The position numbers were made by a program, and so were the translations under genes. The notes beneath the pieces were generated by a model that was given only the letters and a program-made list of their open reading frames with translations, ran no database searches and was not told where the DNA came from. Positions 17,556 through 29,265 of a stretch of 64,000 bases of DNA are shown here, piece by piece. Every line of letters begins with the position of its first letter. Within the stretch, counting starts at the first letter, position 1. The stretch is from Saccharofermentans sp. (lineage in GTDB: Bacteria; Bacillota; Clostridia; Saccharofermentanales; Saccharofermentanaceae). The stretch lies in assembly GCA_024403715.1 (NCBI GenBank), contig JAKSRJ010000004.1:22407-86406 (forward strand). Direction: 5' to 3'.

Positions 17556-18497
17556 TCAAGCTGATGTAATAGACAAGAAGATTTCCTCGAGAGTTGGATC
17601 CATAGATCTAAACTCGAGAATTGGCCAATTGCCCTTACTCATTGCATAGAACACTGAAGCGCGAACATCAGTTTTCGAATCATTAGAAATTGTTATTTCA
17701 ACCTGACTAATTGATGTATCCTTATTAGCTACTATAGAAACAACATTAGAAATACCTGGAATAGATCGCAAAGCATTCATAACTTCTTTTTCTGGCCCCT
17801 TAAAGGACAAAGAAAGCTTTGAAGAACCACTAAGTTTCTTAGAAAGATCTGTAATAGAATCAATAGCAGCAACTTTACCCTTATTGATAATTACAACTCT
17901 GTCACAAACAGCCTGTACTTCTGAAAGAATATGAGAACTGATAATAACAGTATGATTCTCTGCTAATTTACGAATAAGCTTTCTAATTTCGATAATTTGA
18001 TTTGGGTCAAGACCAACGGTAGGCTCATCAAGGATAAGAATATCTGGATTACCTACTAAAGCTTGAGCAATACCAACTCTCTGCTTATAACCCTTAGAGA
18101 GGTTACCAATAAGTCGATCTGCCATATCGATTATTTTAACCATAGAAAGAATTGAAGCTAACTGCTCTTTTCTTTCAGCTCTAGGAACTTTTTTCAAATC
18201 ACAAATAAAGTTCAAATACTCAAGGACAGTCATGTCAAAATATAGAGGTGGAATCTCAGGTAAGTAACCAATACACTTCTTCGCTTCCTCTGGTTCTTCA
18301 AGAATATCGTGACCGTTTACCTTTACATAACCAGAAGTGGATGATAGATAACCAGTAATAATGTTCATTGTTGTTGATTTGCCGGCTCCATTAGGTCCCA
18401 AAAAACCTAAAACCTCACCGTCATTAACAGTAAAAGAGATACCATTAACAGCTTTTATGTCACCATATCTCTTAACAAGATTGTTGATCTCAATCAT
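17556..18497 (-). CDS. ABC transporter ATP-binding protein (GldA-like)
   Basis: A 313-residue ATPase. Walker A GPNGAGKST is near 34-42, the signature LSKGYKQRVG near 133-142, Walker B ILILDEPTVGLDP near 153-165, and the switch His in IISSHIL near 190. The C-terminal ~90 residues form the extension common to ABC-2 exporters. GGAGG precedes the ATG. It heads a run of ten leftward genes ending at 7529. It powers the GldF-like permease. Confidence 0.95.
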   Translation of the reverse strand: MIEINNLVKRYGDIKAVNGISFTVNDGEVLGFLGPNGAGKSTTMNIITGYLSSTSGYVKVNGHDILEEPEEAKKCIGYLPEIPPLYFDMTVLEYLNFICDLKKVPRAERKEQLASILSMVKIIDMADRLIGNLSKGYKQRVGIAQALVGNPDILILDEPTVGLDPNQIIEIRKLIRKLAENHTVIISSHILSEVQAVCDRVVIINKGKVAAIDSITDLSKKLSGSSKLSLSFKGPEKEVMNALRSIPGISNVVSIVANKDTSISQVEITISNDSKTDVRASVFYAMSKGNWPILEFRSMDPTLEEIFLSITSA

Positions 18498-18548
18498 GAG
18501 TGCCTCCTATAAAATTGCACATTAGACAATATTTTATAACAAATTAGC

Positions 18549-19301
18549 TTAAACACAAAATGTTAATTTTGAGGCAAATACTCCTACGTTCTCATTTTTA
18601 TAACCACAGACGAGAACACCATCACTTTCATCTTTAATATATATATCTACCTTTTCCCCACTTTTAACTTCTGATATGTAATTAATATTAATATTATTAA
18701 TGTTAATGAGACTTTTACCATCTTTATATAAAGCATCATAAATCCAAGCAACATAGCGAGTATTATTAACGTGGTGATTATGATCAAGTTCCGTATAATC
18801 ACCATACTTACTTAAAACTGAAGGATTATCAAAATAACTAATATCAGGAACTTTAAGCTTAGGACAACTATGTCCTAATGTCATTTTATTACGTTGTGGT
18901 GTAAAGTTAGATGCCCCTTCAAGCTTTGATGGAAATACAGGAGTATGGTCATTCATGTTAGCAAGAATCCATACAGATGTTCCTTTGGCAATTACTTCTC
19001 CATCAGAATCATAAACTTCATATTCACGATCCCAAAACAATTTCTTACAGCCTTCAGACCAAGTCCTAACCGTAAAAGTTTCTCTCCACTTTGGAAGTCT
19101 TATAATTTCTATTTCACATCTCAAAACAATCCAGCAGAAACCTTGACTATTGATAAAATCTCTTCCCCACCCACAGTCATTGGCGCCCTTATCGGCACTT
19201 TCTTGTAAATCAGATAAAAGCACATAAGGAGCAAGACAAAAGTCCATGCTACAATCTGTGCTTTTAACATAAAAACTAACTTCAGAGTAATCAAGATTCA
19301 T
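18549..19301 (-). CDS. Acyl-ACP thioesterase
   Basis: It hydrolyses acyl-ACP to free fatty acids, ending chain elongation. The 250-residue double hot-dog protein starts at MNLDYSEVSFYVKS (ATG 19301, GAGAGG 10 nt upstream); an upstream in-frame start would add 19 residues not typical of the family and overlap the previous gene further. The catalytic segment LDHNHHVNNTRY near 173-184 gives the Asn-x-His motif of the FatA/FatB type. It overlaps the preceding small membrane protein gene by 11 nt. A housekeeping lipid role is likely. Confidence 0.9.
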   Translation of the reverse strand: MNLDYSEVSFYVKSTDCSMDFCLAPYVLLSDLQESADKGANDCGWGRDFINSQGFCWIVLRCEIEIIRLPKWRETFTVRTWSEGCKKLFWDREYEVYDSDGEVIAKGTSVWILANMNDHTPVFPSKLEGASNFTPQRNKMTLGHSCPKLKVPDISYFDNPSVLSKYGDYTELDHNHHVNNTRYVAWIYDALYKDGKSLININNININYISEVKSGEKVDIYIKDESDGVLVCGYKNENVGVFASKLTFCV

Positions 19302-19830
19302 ATCTCTGCGTACCTCTCGGATTATATCTTCTAAAAATTGGATACATTTCTTCATCAAACTGGAAGATAATTACAAACGGAGTTCTGTCCTGAGTTATAT
19401 AAATGTACCAGTTATTTTCATTTACACAGTAATTTTTCAAAGTTGTAGCATTTAAACAAAAATCTGATTTAGCCAAATCATCACTAAATCTATCCGAAGT
19501 AACACAGCCAATAAATTCAGCATCTTTAATTGAAAAATCAGCTAACAAATCATTTTTCTTATTATTTGTAATCTTAGTTAATTCAAACTGATCATTAGTA
19601 ATCTCTATCTGATATTCAACTTTTAAACTAATATTAGCCCTATATACAAGATATCCAATACCAAGAGACACCATCCCAGTAAAGTAAATAATATTAACAC
19701 CCATTAAGATAGGAATGATATTAATAAAAATAATAAATAAAACAGCTGCAATAATTGAAACAACTGGAAATACTTTGCCTAGAGGTCCATTATCTCTTTT
19801 TACGGTTCTATCAAAATAAAGATCTTCCAT
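19291..19830 (-). CDS. Small membrane protein of unknown function (two helices)
   Basis: A 179-residue protein starting at ATG 19830 (MEDLYFDRTVKRDN), 7 nt after AAGGAG. Two hydrophobic segments lie near 20-40 and 45-62, followed by a soluble C-terminal domain of mixed strands ending in a basic YNPRG segment. The layout (two helices, then a small beta-rich domain with YIYITQDRTPFVII) recalls YcxB-like proteins, but the match is only impressionistic. It starts directly after the groEL terminator and overlaps the thioesterase gene. Confidence 0.7.
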   Translation of the reverse strand: MEDLYFDRTVKRDNGPLGKVFPVVSIIAAVLFIIFINIIPILMGVNIIYFTGMVSLGIGYLVYRANISLKVEYQIEITNDQFELTKITNNKKNDLLADFSIKDAEFIGCVTSDRFSDDLAKSDFCLNATTLKNYCVNENNWYIYITQDRTPFVIIFQFDEEMYPIFRRYNPRGTQRYES

Positions 19831-19840
19831 AAATCTCCTT

Positions 19841-19869
19841 AAAAAAGCGGCCGTGCAAAGCAAGGCCGC
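19841..19869 (-). terminator. Intrinsic terminator after groEL
   Basis: Ten-base-pair arms with one mismatch (GCGGCCGTGC at 19847-19856; GCAAGGCCGC at 19860-19869), a 3-nt loop and TTTTTT on the minus strand. The T-run passes directly into the AAGGAG ribosome site of the next gene, so some transcription must continue through or restart here. Confidence 0.92.
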
Positions 19870-19890
19870 CAAAATTTAAAGTTAACTATA

Positions 19891-21859
<1,969 letters not shown>

Positions 21860-21867
21860 CAGCAATT

Positions 21868-21896
21868 ATGATAATTCTGAGTTAAATTAAAGTCAA
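21868..21896 (-). promoter_or_regulatory. SigA-type promoter of groES-groEL
   Basis: On the minus strand TTGACT (21891-21896), a 17-nt spacer, and TATCAT (21868-21873). The predicted start falls at the edge of the CIRCE element. Confidence 0.75.
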
Positions 21897-21943
21897 TATT
21901 GAATATCAAAAAAAGTCAAATACCGATTAATTGCCACAAATTA

Positions 21944-23107
21944 TTATCTGAGAAGTTCAGAAATATCAATATCAGTAGGACAGTTAGAAGGCGAATGATT
22001 AATCTCAGGAACTGGGTCAAACACAGTAGTTTCACCATAGAAGAATTCCTGAACATATGGAATCATCGCATTCCAGTTAGGTCTAATACTCCACTCATCG
22101 CCATACATACCAGAACTAAAGCATCCCTGAATTGGTAACTGCATGTATTGAATCTCAATATTATTGACAGATGGTAAGAAATTCAAAGCATAATTCTCAA
22201 TATCATTCTGAGGAATATTAGTAGTAATTGCAGAAAGAATTGTTGGAATAGCCGCTACCTTACCAGCAAGTGACAATGATATAAACTGATTCATCAAAGA
22301 ACGAAGTACTTCAACCTGTCGCTCTGATCTCATATAGTCTGAGTCAATCTTACGAATTCTGGCATAAGCAACTGCTTGAGGACCATTAAGCCAGATATAT
22401 CCAGGATTAGCAACAGGTGTATATTGACCAGTTGATCCTCCACCTACAAGATTACTAACTTCAAGAAGGTTCCAGTTAAGTCCACCCTCAGAATATAACT
22501 CAGATGAAGAAACATCACAGTAAACACCACCAACAGCATCAATGATTTCAGCCATATGATAGAAATTTACATATGCCCAACCGTCAATATTAATACGTAA
22601 AGTATCTTCTACAGTTGCACATAAAATATCAGGACCACCCAAACTCATGGCTGCATTAATCTTCATTGGATTTGAGTATCCAGGAACATGAACATATGAG
22701 TCACGAGCAATAGAAATCATTTTGATTGTTCCAGTTGTACTGTTAACAGACATAACCATAGTAACGTCTGATAAACCACCAGTACCAGTCTCATTATAAT
22801 TACGAGATCTAGAATCCATACCAATTAAAAGGAAATTATGTATCTCGTCTGCAGTTTGAATAATCTCATGAACAGTAGTTTGTCTAATTTCTTCAAGATT
22901 AATTGTATTACCACTCTCATCAACAATAGTAATCTCTGATGGTGAAGTAACATAAGTAACATGGCTTAAAAGATAGTTCTTATAATAACTACCAAAAGAT
23001 AATAAACCAGTTACAATACCAAGAATAGCAGCAATAACGCCAATTATAATCTTCTTAGCCTTACCTTTTTTCTTCGTATTCTTACCACTGTCATTATTAT
23101 TTCTCAT
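21944..23107 (-). CDS. LytR-CpsA-Psr (LCP) family cell-wall glycopolymer transferase
   Basis: LCP enzymes attach undecaprenyl-linked glycopolymers to peptidoglycan on the outer face of the membrane. The 387-residue protein has a basic N-terminal tail, one membrane helix near 18-40, and the LCP domain with characteristic FLLIGMDSRSRN (about 93-104), SDVTMVMSVN, ISIARDSYVHVPGYSN and the IRKIDSDYMRSERQ block carrying the conserved arginines that bind the lipid pyrophosphate. A short Ser-Pro-rich tail ends it. It lies 13 nt downstream of galE, so sugar supply and attachment are co-transcribed. Confidence 0.93.
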   Translation of the reverse strand: MRNNNDSGKNTKKKGKAKKIIIGVIAAILGIVTGLLSFGSYYKNYLLSHVTYVTSPSEITIVDESGNTINLEEIRQTTVHEIIQTADEIHNFLLIGMDSRSRNYNETGTGGLSDVTMVMSVNSTTGTIKMISIARDSYVHVPGYSNPMKINAAMSLGGPDILCATVEDTLRINIDGWAYVNFYHMAEIIDAVGGVYCDVSSSELYSEGGLNWNLLEVSNLVGGGSTGQYTPVANPGYIWLNGPQAVAYARIRKIDSDYMRSERQVEVLRSLMNQFISLSLAGKVAAIPTILSAITTNIPQNDIENYALNFLPSVNNIEIQYMQLPIQGCFSSGMYGDEWSIRPNWNAMIPYVQEFFYGETTVFDPVPEINHSPSNCPTDIDISELLR

Positions 23108-23120
23108 AAATACCTCTTAA

Positions 23121-24149
23121 TTAATTATCTTCAGGTAAACCGTTTGGATTCTTACTTTGCCAGTTCCAGCAAGATTCACACATATCTTCAATTGTTCTTG
23201 ATGCTTTAAAACCTAACAATCTCTCCGCCTTATCTGTTGAAGCATAACAAACAGGAAGATCGCCACTTCTTCTAGGACCAATTACATTATTAATCTCATG
23301 ACCACAAGCCTTTTCAAATGCTTTGACAGCTTCAATAACAGATGTTCCCTTACCTGTACCTAAATTAAAAACATCCACACCTGACTCAAGCTTAGCCATA
23401 TAATTAATAGCTTTTACATGACCATCAGCTAAATCACAAACATGAATATAATCTCTTAAGCATGTTCCATCTGGAGTATCATAGTCGCCACCATGAATTG
23501 TTAATCTCTCAAGACTACCAGTAGCAACCTTAGAAATATAAGGAAACAAATTATTTGGAATACCTCTAGGGTCCTCACCAATCAAGCCACTCTCATGAGC
23601 TCCAACTGGATTAAAATATCTAAGCAAAATTACTTTTAAATCTGAATATGCCTTTGAACAATCTCTTAAAATCTGTTCAATCATCCACTTTGTCCAACCA
23701 TATGGGTTAGTACAAATACCTAAAGGACTCTCTTCAGTAAATGGAACATCCTCACTCATGCCATATACTGTAGCAGATGAGCTAAATACAAGATTATTTA
23801 CCTTATACTCTCTCATTAACTTAATTACAGTAAGCATACTATTGATATTGTTAGAATAATATTCATAAGGCATAACTACAGATTCACCTACAGCCTTAAG
23901 ACCAGCAAAATGAATTATGCTATCAATAGTATTCTCTTCAAAGACCACACGGAGAGCTGATTCATCACAACAATCAACATTGTAAAACTTAAATCTCTTA
24001 CCAGTAATAATTTCTAGACGATTAAGAACTTCCATCTTACTATTAGCAAGATTATCAGCAATAATTACTTCATAACCATTCTCATTAAGTGCTATAACAG
24101 TATGTGATCCAATAAATCCCAGTCCACCCGTTACAAGAACTGTATGCAT
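23121..24149 (-). CDS. galE: UDP-glucose 4-epimerase
   Basis: It interconverts UDP-glucose and UDP-galactose with bound NAD, providing galactose for wall polymers or allowing galactose use. The 342 residues match the family. The NAD-binding GGLGFIGSHT is at 8-17; the catalytic Tyr-Lys pair appears in NPYGWTKW near 147-154 with SSSATVYG before it. An AAGGGGG ribosome site precedes the ATG. Sited upstream of the LCP gene, it most likely serves envelope polysaccharide synthesis. It is divergent from the two-component genes. Confidence 0.95.
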   Translation of the reverse strand: MHTVLVTGGLGFIGSHTVIALNENGYEVIIADNLANSKMEVLNRLEIITGKRFKFYNVDCCDESALRVVFEENTIDSIIHFAGLKAVGESVVMPYEYYSNNINSMLTVIKLMREYKVNNLVFSSSATVYGMSEDVPFTEESPLGICTNPYGWTKWMIEQILRDCSKAYSDLKVILLRYFNPVGAHESGLIGEDPRGIPNNLFPYISKVATGSLERLTIHGGDYDTPDGTCLRDYIHVCDLADGHVKAINYMAKLESGVDVFNLGTGKGTSVIEAVKAFEKACGHEINNVIGPRRSGDLPVCYASTDKAERLLGFKASRTIEDMCESCWNWQSKNPNGLPEDN

Positions 24150-24299
24150 ATAATCCCCCTTAAATAAATGGTCAAATTATTATACACATAATAATTAATA
24201 ATTTGTACACATTATTTTCTCTCAATATTTCACCAATTTTACAATTTATAAACGCGCATTAACTGTAAAATAGTTACATCAATTTGAATCAGGTGAATT

Positions 24300-25019
24300 A
24301 TGGAAAAAGTTATTTATATAGCTGATGATGATAATAATATTCGTAATCTATTGAAATCATTTCTCGAGCGCGAAGGATACATTGTTTATAGTTTTCCTAC
24401 TGGAGATGATTTATTAAAGAAGTTTTTATCAGAGCCATGCGATTTAATTATCTTGGATGTAATGATGCCAGGAAGAGATGGATTTTTTATTTTGGCTGAG
24501 ATTAGAAAAATTAGTAACGTTCCAATTATCATGCTTACTGCACGTGATTCAGATGCTGATTATATCGAAGGTTTAAATCTCGGCAGTGATGATTATTTTA
24601 CTAAGCCATTTAGTCCAATTAAATTAGTTACTCGTGTCAAATCTGCTTTTGCCCGTCTAGAAGCCAGTCAGACTATGCAGGCTACAGGAAACGATGCGTC
24701 AGATACTCTTTTATCTTTTGGTGATATAACAATTAACCGCAAAACAAAAGAAGTGTTTTTAAAGAGCATTGAACTTGGATTGACTCCAAATGAGTATTCC
24801 CTTCTATCCTATCTTATGATTAACAGGGATCGCGCAGTTCCTCGAGTAGAGTTGCTTGATAAAATCTGGGGATACGAGACTGAAATTGAAACTCGTGTTG
24901 CAGATGATACTGTAAAGCGCTTAAGAAAGAAGATTGCTGACTCTGATGTAAAGATATCAACTGTTTGGGGATATGGTTTTAAGCTAACTGATGTAAGTCA
25001 ATCCGGAGAAGATGAGTAA
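24300..25019 (+). CDS. OmpR/PhoB-family response regulator
   Basis: A 239-residue two-domain regulator. The receiver has acidic residues at 10-11, phospho-acceptor Asp53 in LDVMMP, Thr80 in MLTARD and Lys102 in TKPF. A winged-helix DNA-binding domain follows (about 140-232), with LTPNEYSLLSYLM and RVADDTVKRLRKKI. AGGTG precedes the ATG. It overlaps the sensor kinase by 8 nt, so the two are translated together. The targets are unknown; the neighbouring galE-LCP genes are divergent and possible targets. Confidence 0.97.
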   Translation: MEKVIYIADDDNNIRNLLKSFLEREGYIVYSFPTGDDLLKKFLSEPCDLIILDVMMPGRDGFFILAEIRKISNVPIIMLTARDSDADYIEGLNLGSDDYFTKPFSPIKLVTRVKSAFARLEASQTMQATGNDASDTLLSFGDITINRKTKEVFLKSIELGLTPNEYSLLSYLMINRDRAVPRVELLDKIWGYETEIETRVADDTVKRLRKKIADSDVKISTVWGYGFKLTDVSQSGEDE

Positions 25020-26553
25020 AACGTCACTAAGAAAACCATTTAGAATTCCAATCGCGATACATTTCTTTGTATCTCTAGTTGCAGTTACAATTATTACTGG
25101 AATAATGATTTGGTTTTCTAGTAATTTCATTATGAGAAGTTATGTTGCTAGCGAATGCGAAAAGCGAATTGCAAACGCAGTTAGTTCCTGTCAAAACTTT
25201 GCTAAGGCCTTTCGAAATTCTCTTCCTAGTGAAGGAATTGAAGATGAAGAATTAATTAGAACATATTTGTTGAATTCAATTGTATCTTCTACAGACCTAT
25301 CAAATGAGGCATCGATTGTTTTATTTGAAGAGACTGACGATTCTGAAAATAAATTTAGTGTAATGTGGCCAACAGCCTCTTACTCTGTATCAGCACGTAA
25401 TAGAGCAGATTTTTACTTAAATTCAATCTATGAAAATATAAATAAATCAAATTCTCTTAGAGAAGGAGATGTTAATAGTACCATCGTTAATGGTAATCTC
25501 GTATATTATAAATTTTTGAATGTAGAATACAGTAGTCATGCTGGAGAAGATGAATCTGAATATGATGAATACTATCTTCTTATTTATATTGACACTTCTT
25601 CATATTACAGTTTTACTTCATCTATCAATATTGCAATTTTCAGAAATATTATTATCTCGGTTCTTATCTCTACTTTAGTTAGTATAATGATTGCAGTACC
25701 ATTCTTTATTTCTTCAAGGCGTATATCAAAATTTGCGAACAGAGTTGGTAAAGGTGATTTCACTCCATTCACAGGACGAATAACTAGTAGTGAGTTTAAT
25801 GATATTAGTATTTCAATGAATACTATGGCAAAAAGATTGGAAAAAGCTGATCAAGAGCAAAAGACTTTCTTTCAAAACGCTTCTCATGAACTTAGAACCC
25901 CTTTAATGTCAATACAAGGTTATGCTGAAGGATTAAAATACGATGTATTTAACGATGAAGACAAAAATAATGCCGTCGACGTAATAATCAGTGAGACCAC
26001 GCGACTATCTAATCTTGTTGAAAATCTCCTTTCCATATCAAAAATGGATATGTCAAAAAGTGGAACTTATGATGTAAAGAAGACAGTTGTAGACGTTCAT
26101 GAGATTATAGATAGAACTATTGACATAGTGCGTGGTAGCTTTTTACTTGAAGATAAAGAGTTAATAACTGACATTAAAGCTAACAATACGTACATTCATG
26201 CTAACGAGAATGATATTTTACGAATGCTTGAAAATATCTTTTCTAATTGTCTTAGATATGCAAAAAAAAGTGTTTACTACAAAGTGTATTTAAAGCGTAA
26301 TCAGGTAATATTTGACATAAGCGACGACGGACCTGGAATATCTGAAGAAGTATTAGATAACTTATTCGAGCGATTTGCAAAAAGCAATGATGGTAAACAT
26401 GGAATTGGATTGTCACTAGCAAAAGCAATTGCTGAAGAACACGGAGGATCAATCGAAGCCTTAAATAAACCTGATGGAGGTGCTCAATTCAGAATAAGCC
26501 TCCCAACAATCAAGCCTAGAGAGCAACTATCACATAAAAATAACGAAGGTTAA
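25012..26553 (+). CDS. Sensor histidine kinase
   Basis: A 513-residue membrane kinase: a helix at about 15-40, an extracellular sensor of about 165 residues with many acidic and Ser/Asn residues, a second helix at about 206-233, a HAMP segment, phospho-acceptor His292 in NASHELRTPL, and an ATPase domain with ENIFSNCLRYA (N box), DISDDGPGI (G1), and GIGLSLAKAIAEEHGG (G2). It phosphorylates the upstream regulator. The extracellular signal cannot be inferred. It ends at a bidirectional terminator. Confidence 0.96.
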   Translation: MSKTSLRKPFRIPIAIHFFVSLVAVTIITGIMIWFSSNFIMRSYVASECEKRIANAVSSCQNFAKAFRNSLPSEGIEDEELIRTYLLNSIVSSTDLSNEASIVLFEETDDSENKFSVMWPTASYSVSARNRADFYLNSIYENINKSNSLREGDVNSTIVNGNLVYYKFLNVEYSSHAGEDESEYDEYYLLIYIDTSSYYSFTSSINIAIFRNIIISVLISTLVSIMIAVPFFISSRRISKFANRVGKGDFTPFTGRITSSEFNDISISMNTMAKRLEKADQEQKTFFQNASHELRTPLMSIQGYAEGLKYDVFNDEDKNNAVDVIISETTRLSNLVENLLSISKMDMSKSGTYDVKKTVVDVHEIIDRTIDIVRGSFLLEDKELITDIKANNTYIHANENDILRMLENIFSNCLRYAKKSVYYKVYLKRNQVIFDISDDGPGISEEVLDNLFERFAKSNDGKHGIGLSLAKAIAEEHGGSIEALNKPDGGAQFRISLPTIKPREQLSHKNNEG

Positions 26554-26557
26554 AAAC

Positions 26558-26592
26558 AAAAAAAGACGGACCGCAGATGTCCGTCTTTCTTT
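26558..26592. terminator. Bidirectional intrinsic terminator between the sensor kinase and rny
   Basis: A perfect 10-bp stem AAAGACGGAC / GTCCGTCTTT with a 7-nt loop (26562-26588). On the plus strand CTTTT follows; on the minus strand TTTTTTTG follows, so it ends both convergent transcripts. Confidence 0.92.
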
Positions 26593-26649
26593 TGGGTGAA
26601 TTGCCAACTCAAAACATAATAAATTCTAACTAAGGTAAAAAGTTCAATA

Positions 26650-28212
26650 TTATTTAGCAACATCTGTTGCTCGAGTCTCACGGATGATATTAACTTTGAT
26701 TTGACCTGGATAATCAAGTTCATCTTCAATCTTTTTACAAATCTGTCTTGCCTTCAAAATCATTTCTTCATCATTAACCTTTTCTGGTTGAACAATTACA
26801 CGAATCTCACGGCCAGCCTGAATTGCATAACTCTTATCAACACCGTCAAAGCTTGTAGCAATTTCTTCAAGCTTCTGAATTCTATTGATATAAGTCTCAA
26901 GATTCTCTCTTCTTGCACCAGGTCTAGCTGCTGATATAGCATCTGCAGCAGCAATCAATGCTGCCTCAGGTGTTTTAGTCTCAACATCACCGTGATGAGC
27001 TTCAATGGCATTGCAGACATTTTCTGATTCATGGTACTTACGAGCGATATCATAACCAAGCTGTATATGAGTTCCCTCTTGTTCGAAGTCAACAGCCTTA
27101 CCAATATCGTGGAGAAGTCCAGCTCTCTTGGCGAAATTTACATCAAGGCCTAATTCGCCAGCCATCATACCAGCCAAGTAGGATACTTCGATTGAATGCT
27201 GAAGTACAATTTGTCCATAACTTGTACGGTAACGGAGTTTACCAAGGAGCTTAATGATTTCAGGATGTAGGTTCATAACGCCAGTTTCATAAGCTGCACG
27301 CTCACCCTCCTGCTTGATTGTCTGATTAATCTCCTTCCTAGCCTTATTCGCCATCTCCTCAATTCTTGCTGGATGGATACGTCCATCAGATACAAGCTTC
27401 TCAATAGTAAGTCTTGCAATCTCACGACGAATAGGATCAAAAGATGAGAGAATAACGGCCTCTGGTGTATCATCAATAATAAGATCAACACCTGTAATTG
27501 TCTCGATAGCTCTGATATTACGGCCCTCACGACCGATAATTCTTCCCTTCATCTCATCATTAGGAAGGTTAACAACGGAAACAGTAGCTTCCGATACATA
27601 ATCTGAAGCGTAACGCTGAATTGAAGACACAATAATGTCTTTTGCAATCTTATCAGCATCTTGCTTAGTTTTCTCTTCCATCTGCCTGAGCATTACAGCC
27701 ATATCATGACTATATTCCTTCTCAGCTGCATCAAGCACAAGGCTCTTTGCTTCTGCAATAGACAATCCTGAAATACTCTCAAGTTCACGCTCTTTAGCTG
27801 CTTCAATCTCCTTTGTTCTCTCAAGAGATTTCTGAGCTTCTTCGAGTTTTTTATCAAGTTCAGCACGCTTATTTTCTGCGTTAGCGAGCTGTTTCTCAAT
27901 ATTGTCTTCCTTTTGCTCAAGCTTGTTTCTCTCTCTTGCAAGTTCTTGTCTCTTCTCTCTAACGTCGTGCTCTAACTCTACGCGCGCCTTAGAGATTTCT
28001 TCCTTCGCCTGCAAAAGAAGTTCTCGCTTGCGGTTCTCAGCATCCTTTTGGGCCTGTGCCTGAATCTTTTCAGCTTCTACCTTAGCTTTCTCAGAATCCT
28101 CTGCTAATTGCTTCTGCTCAGCAGATAATCCTCGCTTGTAATAGAAATTTACACCAATAATTCCAAAAAGGAGACCTAGAACCAATCCAATGATTAAGAA
28201 TAACCACTGCAT
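26650..28212 (-). CDS. rny: Ribonuclease Y
   Basis: The main membrane-bound endoribonuclease that initiates mRNA decay in many Firmicutes. The 520 residues start at ATG 28212 ([15 protein letters not shown]), chosen for GGAGGTGA 8 nt upstream. An N-terminal membrane helix (1-22) is followed by a charged coiled coil (about 30-190), a KH domain with [13 protein letters not shown] near 230, and an HD metal domain with [10 protein letters not shown] near 368 and the EAHHGDVE region. It has its own strong promoter and ends before a bidirectional terminator. Confidence 0.98.
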   Translation of the reverse strand: MQWLFLIIGLVLGLLFGIIGVNFYYKRGLSAEQKQLAEDSEKAKVEAEKIQAQAQKDAENRKRELLLQAKEEISKARVELEHDVREKRQELARERNKLEQKEDNIEKQLANAENKRAELDKKLEEAQKSLERTKEIEAAKERELESISGLSIAEAKSLVLDAAEKEYSHDMAVMLRQMEEKTKQDADKIAKDIIVSSIQRYASDYVSEATVSVVNLPNDEMKGRIIGREGRNIRAIETITGVDLIIDDTPEAVILSSFDPIRREIARLTIEKLVSDGRIHPARIEEMANKARKEINQTIKQEGERAAYETGVMNLHPEIIKLLGKLRYRTSYGQIVLQHSIEVSYLAGMMAGELGLDVNFAKRAGLLHDIGKAVDFEQEGTHIQLGYDIARKYHESENVCNAIEAHHGDVETKTPEAALIAAADAISAARPGARRENLETYINRIQKLEEIATSFDGVDKSYAIQAGREIRVIVQPEKVNDEEMILKARQICKKIEDELDYPGQIKVNIIRETRATDVAK

Positions 28213-28278
28213 GTTGGTACTCACCTCCAATATAAAGTTGTCAAAGAACATTTTTATAAGCTATTATTAGCCTTAAAT

Positions 28279-28307
28279 ATAATAAAAATATATGTAATAT
28301 GTGTCAA
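28279..28307 (-). promoter_or_regulatory. Promoter of rny
   Basis: On the minus strand a perfect -35 TTGACA (28302-28307), a 17-nt spacer and TATTAT (28279-28284). It overlaps the leader of the divergent pseudouridine synthase gene, with its -35 only about 10 nt from that gene's start codon, so the two transcripts may interfere. Confidence 0.8.
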
Positions 28308-28317
28308 GGACGACAAA

Positions 28318-29265
28318 ATGGAATTTAACTATGTTGTAACATCTGAACAAGACGGTAGAGCACTAAAATCCGTTATGGCATCTATGGGTATGAGTCGTAA
28401 CATGATTAAGCGTGTCAAACTATATGGCGACTTAGATGTTAATGGTGAACATGTATGGGTAAATCATATTGTACATGAGGGAGATACTATATTCGCCAGA
28501 TACCCTGATGATGTTGGCGATCTTAACAAGATTCCTAACATTCCGATTCTATATGAAGACAAGTATTTTGCAGTAGTATGTAAACCATCAGGAATGGTTA
28601 CACATCCAACTCATGGACATCTTGATGATTCATTACTTACGGCTCTTAATTCCAGCGAGAATCCTTTACATCCAGTAATGAGATTAGACCGCGAAACCTC
28701 TGGCTTGATGGTTGTTGCTAAAACTGGACATATACACAAGCTTTTTTCAGAACAGCATTGTATTTCAAAGCAGTACATGGCAGCCGTGTACGGTAAATAC
28801 GAACCAACTTCCGGTACTATTAACGAAGCTATTAAACGTCGTGAGAACTCTGTAATGATACGTGATGTTGCCTCTCCAGATGATCCAGATGGAAAGCAAT
28901 CAATTACCCATTATAATGAGATTGCTTATGATAGTTCTCTAGATATATCACTAATAAGGTTTAAACTGGAAACAGGCCGTTGTCATCAGATTAGAGTTCA
29001 TTCAACCTATATGGGACATCCATTGGTAGGAGATGGTCTTTATGGACCTAATTCAATCGATAATCCATCTGAACTCTTTCCTCTTAGCATAGAGCTAGAT
29101 AAGAAATGTCCACGAGTAGCATTACATGCGGCTTACCTGCAATTTACTCATCCAATAACAAATGAAGTTATGTCTTTTACATCTTTGCCATCAGATGAGA
29201 TTTTGAACTTAAGTCCTGAATTCAGAAATCAACTCACGGGCGAGCTCGATAGATTCTTTATTTGA
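28318..29265 (+). CDS. RluD-type RNA pseudouridine synthase
   Basis: It converts specific uridines in rRNA or tRNA to pseudouridine. The 315 residues hold an S4-like N-terminal segment (about 10-65) and the catalytic motif RLDRETSGLMVV near 122-133, where Asp is the nucleophile. The GRCHQIRVH block near 222-230 is also conserved. An AAGGA ribosome site lies 11 nt before the ATG. Its 3' end overlaps the end of recN by 57 bp on the opposite strand. The exact modified position cannot be told from sequence (RluA, C or D subgroup). Confidence 0.93.
   Translation: MEFNYVVTSEQDGRALKSVMASMGMSRNMIKRVKLYGDLDVNGEHVWVNHIVHEGDTIFARYPDDVGDLNKIPNIPILYEDKYFAVVCKPSGMVTHPTHGHLDDSLLTALNSSENPLHPVMRLDRETSGLMVVAKTGHIHKLFSEQHCISKQYMAAVYGKYEPTSGTINEAIKRRENSVMIRDVASPDDPDGKQSITHYNEIAYDSSLDISLIRFKLETGRCHQIRVHSTYMGHPLVGDGLYGPNSIDNPSELFPLSIELDKKCPRVALHAAYLQFTHPITNEVMSFTSLPSDEILNLSPEFRNQLTGELDRFFI

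Noticed and set aside
24150..24299. Promoter for the response regulator
   Set aside because: TAAAAT at 24266-24271 is present but no acceptable -35 at the right distance, so no promoter is claimed.
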